Below, one piece after another: positions 15,891 through 23,799 of a stretch of 50,035 nt of DNA. A program made the position numbers and the translations under genes. The stretch's first letter is position 1. Every line of letters begins with the position of its first letter. The stretch lies in NCBI GenBank assembly GCA_001916055.1, contig MNRR01000022.1, forward strand, positions 1-50,035. The letters run 5' to 3'. The notes beneath the pieces were generated by a model that made no database searches, had not been told where the DNA came from, and saw nothing but the letters and a program-made list of their open reading frames with translations. The DNA is from Clostridium sp. 28_12 (lineage in GTDB: Bacteria > Bacillota > Clostridia > TANB77 > CAG-508).

Positions 15891-16274
15891 ATGAAATACC
15901 GGAGCCAAATGGCAGAAAAATTATGGAAAGAAAATGCAAAGGAGGTTTCAGATTTTTTAGATGGTCTGGGAGTAAAAGAAACATTTCAGAGTGAAGCGTC
16001 ATTCTTGAGCTCAGCAGTAGCAGCGGTAAGAAGAGAATTCAGAAGTTCTTCGTTATATGAAGATTCAGAGTCAAGAGAATATGTGAAGTATTTATTCTCA
16101 GAGATTTCTACAACTTCTATTGTTTCCCAAAATTTTAAAGCAAGAAACATACTCTATATCATAAGACTGTTGACTGGCAAGTGTTCGGTTCCAGTGTCAG
16201 AAGAGGAGGATGTGGACATGGACTATCTTGACGATAAGTTTATGAGAAGAGAGAGAAAAAGAGAGTCATGGTGA
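15891..16274 (+). CDS. Orphan soluble protein (cassette 2)
   Basis: 127 residues, predicted mostly helical, no transmembrane segment, acidic patch SEEEDVDMDYLDD and a basic end RRERKRESW. I do not recognise the family. Strong AAGGAGG before ATG 15891. Codon use is more GC-rich than in flanking genes, it stops at TGA (rare here), and it stands alone between a dedicated promoter (15811) and a strong terminator (16308), like the genes at 5917 and 31118. The three proteins share no obvious sequence similarity. Confidence 0.7.
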   Translation: MKYRSQMAEKLWKENAKEVSDFLDGLGVKETFQSEASFLSSAVAAVRREFRSSSLYEDSESREYVKYLFSEISTTSIVSQNFKARNILYIIRLLTGKCSVPVSEEEDVDMDYLDDKFMRRERKRESW

Positions 16275-16307
16275 AATTAAACAAAGGAAAATAATTTTTC
16301 CTTTCGG

Positions 16308-16338
16308 AACAGTGGCAGACTAAAAATCTGCCACTGTT
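16308..16338 (+). terminator. Strong terminator after cassette 2
   Basis: Perfect 12-bp stem AACAGTGGCAGA (16308-16319) with TCTGCCACTGTT (16327-16338). A weaker AAAGGAAAA/TTTTCCTTT hairpin lies just before it. Confidence 0.88.
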
Positions 16339-16359
16339 TCTGTTTTAAAGAAGAAAAAT

Positions 16360-16388
16360 TTGAAAAATAATAGTAAATAGTGTATAAT
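16360..16388 (+). promoter_or_regulatory. Sigma-A promoter for the methyltransferase pair
   Basis: TTGAAA (16360-16365), 17 bp, TATAAT (16383-16388), 57 bp before ATG 16446. Confidence 0.75.
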
Positions 16389-16445
16389 ATAAAAGGTTTA
16401 TAAGTAATATCCAAAAAACTTAAATAAAATAAAAGGAAAAGTATA

Positions 16446-17309
16446 ATGAATATAGCAAATAATTGGAATGATTATAAAATATTAGATATGGCAGATGGGC
16501 AAAAATTGGAAAGATGGGGAGATGTTATTTTAGCAAGGCCTGACCCACAAATAATTTGGAAAGAAAAAACATATCCAGAAAAATGGAAAAATATAAATGC
16601 AACATATCATAGAAGTAAAACTGGTGGAGGTGCTTGGGAATATAAGAAAAAGATGCCAAACCAATGGCAAATAAAATACAAAGAATTAACATTTAATATA
16701 AAACCAATGGGATTTAAACATACAGGATTGTTTCCAGAACAAGCTGTTAACTGGGACTGGATGATGGATAAAATCAAAAAAGCAAATAGAGATATAAAAG
16801 TATTAAATTTATTTGCATATACAGGAGGAGCAACAGTTGCATGTGCGGCAGCAGGAGCATCAGTATGTCATGTCGATAGCTCAAAAGGAATGGTAACCTG
16901 GGCAAAAGAGAATATTGCATCATCAGGTTTAGCTGAAAGACCTGTTAGATATATAGTTGATGATGTTGTAAAATTTGTTAATAGAGAAATTCGTAGAGGA
17001 AACAAATATGATGCAATAATAATGGATCCACCATCTTATGGAAGAGGCGCAAATGGTGAAGTTTGGCAATTTGAAGATAATATATATGATTTAGTTGATT
17101 TATGCACTAAAGTATTATCAGATAATCCATTATTTTTCTTAATAAATTCTTATACTACTGGAATTTCAAGCAAGGTATTGGAAAATATTTTAAATTTAAC
17201 TGTTTCTAAAAATTATAAAGGTAAGGTATCATCAGGAGAAGTTGGACTACCAATGGAAAATTCAAATTTAGTGTTACCTTGTGGAATTTTTGGAAGATGG
17301 GAGAACTAA
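16446..17309 (+). CDS. Class I SAM-dependent methyltransferase (RlmI/RlmK-like)
   Basis: 287 residues. Motif I VLNLFAYTGGATVA (SAM binding), an acidic residue in VCHVDSSKGMV, and motif IV IIMDPPSYGRG mark it as a Rossmann-fold methyltransferase of the branch that includes the 23S rRNA m5C/m7G enzymes RlmI and RlmK(L). Members without the PUA domain, like this one, are common in Bacteroidota and Bacillota; the substrate is probably rRNA but unproven. It is followed after one base by an RluA-type pseudouridine synthase, so the two likely form an RNA-modification operon. Confidence 0.82.
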   Translation: MNIANNWNDYKILDMADGQKLERWGDVILARPDPQIIWKEKTYPEKWKNINATYHRSKTGGGAWEYKKKMPNQWQIKYKELTFNIKPMGFKHTGLFPEQAVNWDWMMDKIKKANRDIKVLNLFAYTGGATVACAAAGASVCHVDSSKGMVTWAKENIASSGLAERPVRYIVDDVVKFVNREIRRGNKYDAIIMDPPSYGRGANGEVWQFEDNIYDLVDLCTKVLSDNPLFFLINSYTTGISSKVLENILNLTVSKNYKGKVSSGEVGLPMENSNLVLPCGIFGRWEN

Positions 17310-17310
17310 A

Positions 17311-17997
17311 ATGCAAAATCTTAAAGTATTATATGAAGATAATCACATTATTGTAGTTAAAAAAGAACCCAATATTCCATCACAGGCAGATAAAACTGGC
17401 GATATAGACATGCTTTCAATAATAAAAGAATATTTAAAAGAAAAATATAATAAGCCAGGAAATGTATACTTGGGATTAGTACATAGATTAGATAGACCTG
17501 TTGGAGGTGTAATGGTGTTTGCTAAAACATCAAAAGCAGCTTCAAGGCTTAGTAATCAAGTAAGAGAGAAAACATTTAAGAAAAAATATTTAGCAGTTGT
17601 AGATGGCAAATTTGATTCCACAAAAGGAACGTTAGAAGATTACTTATATAAAGATGAAAGAAATAACATGAGTAAAGTTGTAAAGCCAGAAAAGAAGAAC
17701 GCAAAACTTGCTAAATTAGATTATGAAGTATTGGCATATAATGATATTAAAAATTTGTCTTTAGTAAAAGTTAATCTTCATACAGGAAGACATCATCAAA
17801 TTAGAGTTCAATTGGCTCATGTGGGACATAGTATATTTGGTGATCAAAAATATGGAACAAGAGGAACAGGAAAGCAAATAGCATTATGGGCGTATGAACT
17901 TACACTTGAACATCCTGTTTCAAAAGAAACCATGACATTTAAGTGTTTGCCAGAAAGTAATGGGACATGGTGTATAATAAGAGATGTAAACATTTAA
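17311..17997 (+). CDS. RluA-family pseudouridine synthase
   Basis: 228 residues, catalytic domain only, with no S4 domain. The active-site motif is HRLDRPVGGVMVFAKTS, and GRHHQIRVQLAHVGHSIFGD follows. It converts uridine to pseudouridine in rRNA or tRNA; short S4-less members are often of the RluA/TruC type. Start 17311 was chosen because it follows the upstream stop by one base and GGGAG lies nearby. An open extension of ten codons reads back into the methyltransferase. A terminator ends the pair. Confidence 0.88.
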   Translation: MQNLKVLYEDNHIIVVKKEPNIPSQADKTGDIDMLSIIKEYLKEKYNKPGNVYLGLVHRLDRPVGGVMVFAKTSKAASRLSNQVREKTFKKKYLAVVDGKFDSTKGTLEDYLYKDERNNMSKVVKPEKKNAKLAKLDYEVLAYNDIKNLSLVKVNLHTGRHHQIRVQLAHVGHSIFGDQKYGTRGTGKQIALWAYELTLEHPVSKETMTFKCLPESNGTWCIIRDVNI

Positions 17998-18000
17998 GAA

Positions 18001-18031
18001 AGTAGAAAACTTTAAGTTTCTGCTTTTTTTT
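18001..18031 (+). terminator. Terminator after the RNA-modification pair
   Basis: 8-bp stem AGTAGAAA (18001-18008) with TTTCTGCT (18017-18024), one G-T pair, then a run of T. Confidence 0.75.
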
Positions 18032-18181
18032 GTTGTTTTACAAAAATACTAAAAATATATATGAAAAATAAAATTTGAAAATTTCATAAAATATAAAAAG
18101 CTTTTTATAACCAAAATGAGCACAATGTGTAAAAACGTGGTAAATTATATTTGTACTTAAGATAAAGGCGAGGTGAGAATA

Positions 18182-18796
18182 GTGATTGATAAATTATGCA
18201 CATATCTAACCAACAAGATAAGAAAAGAAATGCCAGAGATAAATGACGAGAGAGCAGAAGTAATAATGTATGGTTTACAGAATATAATAGGTGAATTGCC
18301 AAAGGGAATAATTATACTATTAATTGCTTATTTTTTAGGAATATTTGATCTTACATTAATTGCAGTGTTAATAATTGCTCCATACAGATGTGTCTCAGGT
18401 GGAGTACACATGAAAACACACATAGGTTGTATTATTTATACGTTGATTTTATATAGCGGTTCAGCATTGTTAGGAAAATATGTTGTATTAACAGGAATTA
18501 CAAAATATATTTCAGCTGTTACAGTTTGGATATTTTGCATGACAATGATAAAACTATATGCACCCGCAGATACGGAAAATGTACCTATATTGAGAAAAAA
18601 GGAAAGAAAACAAAAGAAGATTGTCTCATATATTATTTTAACAGTAGAAATGATTAGTGCATTTTTTATAGGAGATACAGTTATTTCGGGAATAATAATA
18701 TTTGGAGATTTTATACAAACCGTAACAATAACTAGATTTGCATTTAAAATTACAGATAATAAATATGGACATGAAGTTTATGCAAATAATACATAA
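18182..18796 (+). CDS. agrB: AgrB-like autoinducer-processing membrane protease
   Basis: 204 residues with four to six transmembrane segments. The conserved AgrB core is YRCVSGGVHMKTHIGC: the His after GG and the Cys seven residues later are the expected catalytic pair. AgrB cuts the C-terminal part of AgrD and forms the thiolactone at the inner membrane face. The likely start is GTG 18182, nine bases after GGCGAGG; a GTG three codons upstream abuts that site. It is followed after 74 bp by agrD on the same strand. Confidence 0.93.
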   Translation: MIDKLCTYLTNKIRKEMPEINDERAEVIMYGLQNIIGELPKGIIILLIAYFLGIFDLTLIAVLIIAPYRCVSGGVHMKTHIGCIIYTLILYSGSALLGKYVVLTGITKYISAVTVWIFCMTMIKLYAPADTENVPILRKKERKQKKIVSYIILTVEMISAFFIGDTVISGIIIFGDFIQTVTITRFAFKITDNKYGHEVYANNT

Positions 18797-18870
18797 TTTG
18801 ATAATATGAGAGTCTTTGCAACTACTCTTATGTTATATATTAAATTTTACAAAAGAAGGGGGAATTAATT

Positions 18871-18990
18871 ATGATGAAATTATTAGCAAGGGTGGCAGAA
18901 AAATATGCTAAAGCGACAAATACAGCATGTATGACTTTTTGGTGGGGACATCAACCCAAAATGCCAGCTTCATTGATAAAAAAAGATTAA
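18871..18990 (+). CDS. agrD: AgrD-like cyclic autoinducer precursor
   Basis: 39 residues, too short for most gene callers. An amphipathic N-terminal helix (MMKLLARVAEKYAKAT) precedes NTACMTFWWG and the recognition tail HQPKMPASLIKKD. The tail aligns with HQPEEPKSL of Clostridium perfringens AgrD as I recall it, where cleavage is just before HQP. By that alignment the signal core here is CMTFWWG, cyclised through Cys20. That would be a seven-residue ring instead of the usual five. Start follows AAGGGGG; ATG 18874 is an alternative. Closed by the terminator at 19036. Confidence 0.9.
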   Translation: MMKLLARVAEKYAKATNTACMTFWWGHQPKMPASLIKKD

Positions 18991-19035
18991 TCCCTATAAA
19001 AGATGTTCTTAAACATTAAAAAATCAATTCAAATC

Positions 19036-19071
19036 AATAAAGAAAAACTTCAATCGGAGTTTTTCTTTATT
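19036..19071. terminator. Bidirectional terminator between agrD and agrC
   Basis: Perfect 14-bp stem (19036-19049 with 19058-19071) with the core AAAGAAAAACT/AGTTTTTCTTT, separating the convergent agrBD and agrCA units. Confidence 0.85.
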
Positions 19072-19079
19072 GTGTAGAA

Positions 19080-20426
19080 CTATAAATCATAAATAAAAAA
19101 TTCTTGCTTAAAAGTGCTTGGAGATACAGATGGTTTTAAATCTAAGTTCTTGCTTTTATTAACATATCTTTTTACTTCCCATAGTCCAAGACCAGCATGA
19201 TATTCTTTGCTTGTTATTCCCTTTTTAAATATGTTTTCTAAATCTATATTTTTGTTGCTATACGAATTTTCTATTGTTATAACTGCTCTACCATTTACAT
19301 TTTCACGAATGAATGAAATTTTAACAAATTTTTCTTTACTATTTTCAGCTGCTTCGATAGCATTATCTAATAAGACACCAAGAATTCTAGAAAAGAAATA
19401 AATGTTAATTTCTAATTCGTTTAAATTTAAAAAGAATTCTAATTCAAAGTTTATACCTAAAGCTGAAGCTTTTGCATATTCATTGTTTAGCAAACTATAA
19501 ATTCCAGGATTATTAATTGTTCTTGGGTTGATTAAAGCTAAATCATCAGCTATTTTGCAATCTTTTTTTACTTCTGAAAAATATTGCTTTAATCCATCCA
19601 TATCGTTTTGTTCAATATAGCCATTTAATGAAGAAACGATGCTGTCAAAATCATGTTTGAAACCTTTTACTTTTAGGTATAAAATTTCTAAAGATTTATT
19701 ATATTGTTCTGCATATTCTAAATCTCTTTTTGTAGTCGATAAATTGATTACACGTTTAAACCCAAAGATACTTAGCATCAAAAATGTTACTAGTAAAATG
19801 AAATTCATAATAGTAATTATTATAGGTAAGGCTTCTAAGTAGTATGCTGTTATTATTAGTTGAACAATTAATGTAAAGAAACCTGCAACTAAATTTAAAC
19901 ATAATATTATTACGGTTTTCTTATCTAAGTTATCTAGTATATCAAGACGAATTTTTAAATTTCTAAAGTTATGAAAGAATATTATAATACAACTAATAAA
20001 ACAGTAAAAAATCATTAAATATGTAATTCTGTATTTAGGGTCTTTCATAAATTCTTCTGATGACAATTTTAAAAGTGTCAGATATGGGTTTTGAATTAAT
20101 ATATTAATTAATCCAAAAACAAAACTAGTAATAATTGTAGAGGTTATACCTTTTATAATACTTATTTTAAATATCATTCTAACTAAAAAATATACACAAG
20201 TATAGTTTATAATTACATTAAAAGGCGATGGAACAAAAAGAGATGTTAATTTGCTTATTGTAACTATAGAGACTAAATATAGTAGTTTATGTTTTAGAGA
20301 AAATTTTTCATCGCATATTAGTAAGAACAAGTTAAGAAAAAGATAATTTTCTATAATTGTAGCTACAAAATATGCAACACTAGCCCAATCAAAATTTGCT
20401 ACTATATTATTTAAGAGATGTGTCAT
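19080..20426 (-). CDS. agrC: AgrC-like sensor histidine kinase (GHKL type)
   Basis: 448 residues. About 220 residues of membrane-spanning sensor (six or seven hydrophobic segments) precede a cytoplasmic kinase. The phospho-acceptor is in VKGFKHDFDSIVSSL, the N box is LLDNAIEAAENS, and the G box is GLGLWEVKRY, all typical of the HPK10/AgrC group. It should sense the cyclic peptide outside and phosphorylate the adjacent regulator. ATG 20426 follows GGAGGTGATTGATT; a TTG two codons upstream is less likely. Its start overlaps the end of agrA by 20 bases, which implies coupled translation. Confidence 0.9.
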   Translation of the reverse strand: MTHLLNNIVANFDWASVAYFVATIIENYLFLNLFLLICDEKFSLKHKLLYLVSIVTISKLTSLFVPSPFNVIINYTCVYFLVRMIFKISIIKGITSTIITSFVFGLINILIQNPYLTLLKLSSEEFMKDPKYRITYLMIFYCFISCIIIFFHNFRNLKIRLDILDNLDKKTVIILCLNLVAGFFTLIVQLIITAYYLEALPIIITIMNFILLVTFLMLSIFGFKRVINLSTTKRDLEYAEQYNKSLEILYLKVKGFKHDFDSIVSSLNGYIEQNDMDGLKQYFSEVKKDCKIADDLALINPRTINNPGIYSLLNNEYAKASALGINFELEFFLNLNELEINIYFFSRILGVLLDNAIEAAENSKEKFVKISFIRENVNGRAVITIENSYSNKNIDLENIFKKGITSKEYHAGLGLWEVKRYVNKSKNLDLKPSVSPSTFKQEFFIYDL

Positions 20427-21126
20427 AATCAATCACCTCCATAAAAGAATCCTTATATTTTGGACCTATATAGCAAGTTTCATTATTTTTAAATAAAATG
20501 GTACCATCAGCCAAAGAAATACTAGAGATATTATTAATATTTGCTATAAAAGATTTGTGGCAACGAACAAAATTAGAAGGTAGAGAATTTTCAATTTTTG
20601 AAAAAGAGTTATACACCTCCAAAAGCTCATTGTCAGTGTGATAAATTAATTTCATACCGTTTTTTTCGATAAACTGAATTTCATTTAAATCAACAAAAGT
20701 CCCTTTATTATCAATTTTTATGAATTTTCTTGTATTTCCAGAAATATCTTCAGAAAGCCTTGCTAAAGTTTTTGAAAGAGTTTCAACACTTAATGCACTT
20801 TTGAAAAGATATGCAAAGGTTTTGTAATCATATGCTTCCATTACATATTCAAAGTGACTTGTGATAAAAATAATGTAACAAGTTTTATTAATCTTTCTTA
20901 TTTCATTAGCAATATCTAATCCATTAAGATTAGTATTTTTAAATTCAATGTCTAAAACAACAACATTTACTAAATTGTTAGACACATACGATAATAATTC
21001 TTTATAATCTGAAGTTTTTAAAACAATTTTTGCATCAATATCATCTTTTATAAAAACTTTTTCAAATAATAAAGAAATTTTATCTAGCATATTTGCTTCA
21101 TCATCGCAAAGAACAAAATTTAACAT
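20407..21126 (-). CDS. agrA: AgrA-like LytTR response regulator
   Basis: 239 residues. The receiver domain (1-125) has the acidic pair in LCDDE (8-10) and phospho-acceptor Asp59 in VVVLDIEF. The LytTR DNA-binding domain (about 140-235) includes FIKIDNKGTFVDLNEIQFIE and FVRCHKSFIANI. It should activate target promoters after phosphorylation by AgrC. Start 21126 follows AAGGAGG; an ATG five codons earlier precedes that site. It has a promoter at 21180-21208. No obvious paired AgrA-type boxes were found before agrB. Confidence 0.92.
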   Translation of the reverse strand: MLNFVLCDDEANMLDKISLLFEKVFIKDDIDAKIVLKTSDYKELLSYVSNNLVNVVVLDIEFKNTNLNGLDIANEIRKINKTCYIIFITSHFEYVMEAYDYKTFAYLFKSALSVETLSKTLARLSEDISGNTRKFIKIDNKGTFVDLNEIQFIEKNGMKLIYHTDNELLEVYNSFSKIENSLPSNFVRCHKSFIANINNISSISLADGTILFKNNETCYIGPKYKDSFMEVIDYDTSLK

Positions 21127-21179
21127 ATAATCCTCCTTCATAAAATAAATTTACATTTTTTTGAAAAAAATATGCAATA

Positions 21180-21208
21180 ACTATAAAACAAAATTTAAAA
21201 ATTGTCAA
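21180..21208 (-). promoter_or_regulatory. Sigma-A promoter for agrA-agrC
   Basis: On the minus strand TTGACA (21208-21203), 17 bp, TATAGT (21185-21180), about 50 bp before agrA. Confidence 0.75.
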
Positions 21209-21385
21209 TAGGCAACAAGAATAAACAAATATTTAAAAAGTTGAATATATAAAGGAAAAATGAAAGAATTATGCACATAATAATGTAAAAAAATGTTAAA
21301 TATTAAGACGCAATAAGAAAAAACTATAAAAAAGATTCATAATTTAAAAACTCAAAAAATATTTTTAAATATAAAGGGGGATATA

Positions 21386-22195
21386 ATGAAAAATATAAAA
21401 GAAAAGCAAAAATTAATTATAATGTCAATGGTAACAATTGCAGTGATTGGAATAAGCCTATTTTCAACTAATAATGATCAAACATTGAAAACATCTGTAA
21501 ATGTCGGAAGCACCAAAACAATAGGATGGGGAATAAAAAGGGCAAAAAATAATATGCAACCAGATGTAGGAACAGATAATAGGAAAATGCTTGAAGAAAA
21601 TAGTGGAATATGTTTAGGAAATGATATGGAAAAGGTGATATATTTAACATTTGATGAAGGATATGAAGCTGGCTATACTGAAAAGATATTAAATACATTA
21701 AAAAAAAATGATGTAAAAGCGACTTTTTTTATAACTTCACATTATTTTAATACTGCTTCGGACTTAGTTGAGAGAATGATTTCAGATGGTCACATAATAG
21801 GAAACCATACAGTAAATCACAAAAGCTTGCCAAGTATATCGAACGAGGAAATAGAGAGTGAATTAATGAAATTACATCAAGCAATATACGAAAAATTTAA
21901 TTACGAAATGAAGTATATGAGACCTCCAAAGGGCGAATTTAATGAGAGAACATTAAGAAAAACGGCTCAACTTGGATATAAAACTGTTATGTGGAGTTTT
22001 GCATATTTCGATTGGGATGAAAAAAAGCAACCTAATTTAGAAGAAAGTAGAAAAATTATTATAAACAATTTTCACTGTGGAGAAATAATGCTTTTACATC
22101 CAAATTCTAAAACAAATTCAGAAGTTTTAGATAGTATTATTAAAGAAGCTAAAAATCAGGGATATCAATTTAAGCTATTAGATGAATTCAAATAA
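21386..22195 (+). CDS. pdaA: Sporulation polysaccharide deacetylase (PdaA type)
   Basis: 269 residues. N-terminal membrane segment (9-26), then a NodB domain with LTFDEGYEAGYT, the Glu-for-second-Asp form typical of PdaA. GNHTVNHKS is the His motif, MRPPKGEFNERTL the RxPxG motif and MLLHPNS the late motif. PdaA deacetylates N-acetylmuramic acid during spore cortex synthesis so that muramic-delta-lactam can form, which is needed for germination. It acts in the forespore envelope. ATG 21386 follows AAGGGGG. It is followed by yqfC and yqfD, supporting a sporulation role. Confidence 0.9.
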   Translation: MKNIKEKQKLIIMSMVTIAVIGISLFSTNNDQTLKTSVNVGSTKTIGWGIKRAKNNMQPDVGTDNRKMLEENSGICLGNDMEKVIYLTFDEGYEAGYTEKILNTLKKNDVKATFFITSHYFNTASDLVERMISDGHIIGNHTVNHKSLPSISNEEIESELMKLHQAIYEKFNYEMKYMRPPKGEFNERTLRKTAQLGYKTVMWSFAYFDWDEKKQPNLEESRKIIINNFHCGEIMLLHPNSKTNSEVLDSIIKEAKNQGYQFKLLDEFK

Positions 22196-22266
22196 ATTGA
22201 AAATGATGAAAAATAATTATAATTTTGCAAAACAGGTTTGTGCCTTGAGAAAGGGATGTAAGTAAA

Positions 22267-22536
22267 ATGAAAAAAAGAAGATTAGATAAAATTTTGGAAA
22301 TACCAGAAGAAGTGTATACAAATGTACCAAAGATAACAATAACAGGTTTTAGTGAGATTATTTTAGAAAATTATAAAGGAATATTAGAATATGAGGAATT
22401 TTTCGCAAGTATTAGTACACATATCGGTATAGTGAACATAAATGGATACAATCTTAATTTAGAAAAAATGACAAATGATGATATCAAAATAACAGGAAAG
22501 ATAGAAAGCATTGAATTAGATAGAATACAAGATTAG
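22267..22536 (+). CDS. yqfC: Sporulation protein YqfC
   Basis: 89 residues, normal size. LEIPEEVYTNVPKITITG at the N-terminus and ENYKGILEYEEF, followed by IVNINGYNLNLEKM, match the YabP/YqfC family. In Bacillus subtilis yqfC belongs to the sigma-E regulon; its molecular role is unclear, although YabP-family proteins bind at the spore surface. It lies 13 bp before yqfD, the conserved arrangement. Confidence 0.92.
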   Translation: MKKRRLDKILEIPEEVYTNVPKITITGFSEIILENYKGILEYEEFFASISTHIGIVNINGYNLNLEKMTNDDIKITGKIESIELDRIQD

Positions 22537-22549
22537 TTGGGAGGAAAAA

Positions 22550-23762
22550 ATGCTTATTAAAATATGGTTAAAATACATGTTAGGATATCTTAGAATAAGT
22601 GTTGAAGGATATTATATAGAAAGATTTATAAATATATGTACAATGAACAAAATATTAATATGGAACTTAAAAAGAGAAAAGAATGTAAAATTACATTTAA
22701 ATATAGGAGTACAAGATTTTTATAGAGCTATAAACGTCGCAAAAAAACTACAATGTAAAGTAAAAATTGAAAAAAAGAGAGGAATTCCTTTCATCATAAA
22801 TAAGTACAAAAAAAGAAAAATATTTTTAATATCATTAATAATAATTTTTGTTACGTTATTAATTAGTTCGAATTATATATGGAATGTTGAAGTTCAAATA
22901 GAGGATAATTCTAAACTAGAAAACATAGAAGAAGATATCAAAAATGCTGGATTAAAAAATGGAATGAAAAAAAGTCAGGTTAATACTGAAGAAATTATTA
23001 ATAAAATCAGGTATAAACGAAATGATATATCATGGATTGGAATTAATCTGGATGGAACAAATGCAATAGTAAAGATTGTAAAAGCCAAAGAAACACCAAA
23101 ATTAATAGATGAAAAAGAATATTGCAATATTGTTGCAAAAAAGGCAGGAACTATAGCCAAAATAATAGCACAAAAGGGAACTGCCAAAGTAAATGTTGGA
23201 GATAAAGTAGAAGAAAAACAAGTGTTGATTCAAGGTACGATGGAGGGAAAATATACAGGAACAAGATTAGTACATAGTTTAGGAGAAGTAAAAGCAATAG
23301 TTGAATACACCAAAAATGAAAAAATTTATCTAAAAGAAGAGCAAAAAGTCAAAACTGGAAAAAAAGAGCAAAAATATGGAATAAAATTTAACAATTTTCA
23401 AATAAATTTTTATAAAACTCTTTCAAAATTTGAAATTTATGATACAATAGAAGAAGAAAAAAAGTTAAGGATATTTTCAAACTTATATTTACCAATTTCA
23501 GTAAAAAAAATAACAAATGAAGAAGAGGAAAAAGTATCAAAAGAATACTCAATTGAAGAAGCTGTTGAAAAGGGAACAAAACAACTTGAACAGCAAATCG
23601 AATCAGAAATTGAAGAAAAAAATAACATAGTTCGGAAAAAATGCAAATGTAACAAAAACAGAAGAATATGTAGAAGTAAGTGTAACATATGAAGTTATTG
23701 AAAATATAGGAATGCAGGAAAAAATAGATAAGATACCAGAACAGACAGAAGAAACAAATTAA
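22550..23762 (+). CDS. yqfD: Sporulation protein YqfD with an apparent late frameshift
   Basis: Membrane protein of the YqfD family (sigma-E regulon, needed for efficient sporulation). The continuous frame runs to 23692 and ends in Cys/Lys-rich sequence (KKCKCNKNRRICRSKCNI) unlike the family. If one A is removed from the six-A run at 23636-23641, the frame continues as NANVTKTEEYVEVSVTYEV IENIGMQEKI and stops at 23762, giving about 403 residues, close to the normal length of roughly 400. One transmembrane segment lies near 85-107. The run of A makes a sequencing or assembly error the most likely cause. A real mutation or slippage is possible. Confidence 0.85.
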
Positions 23763-23799
23763 TATACCTGCCTACCAAGAACTTGGAAAGGATGGAAAA

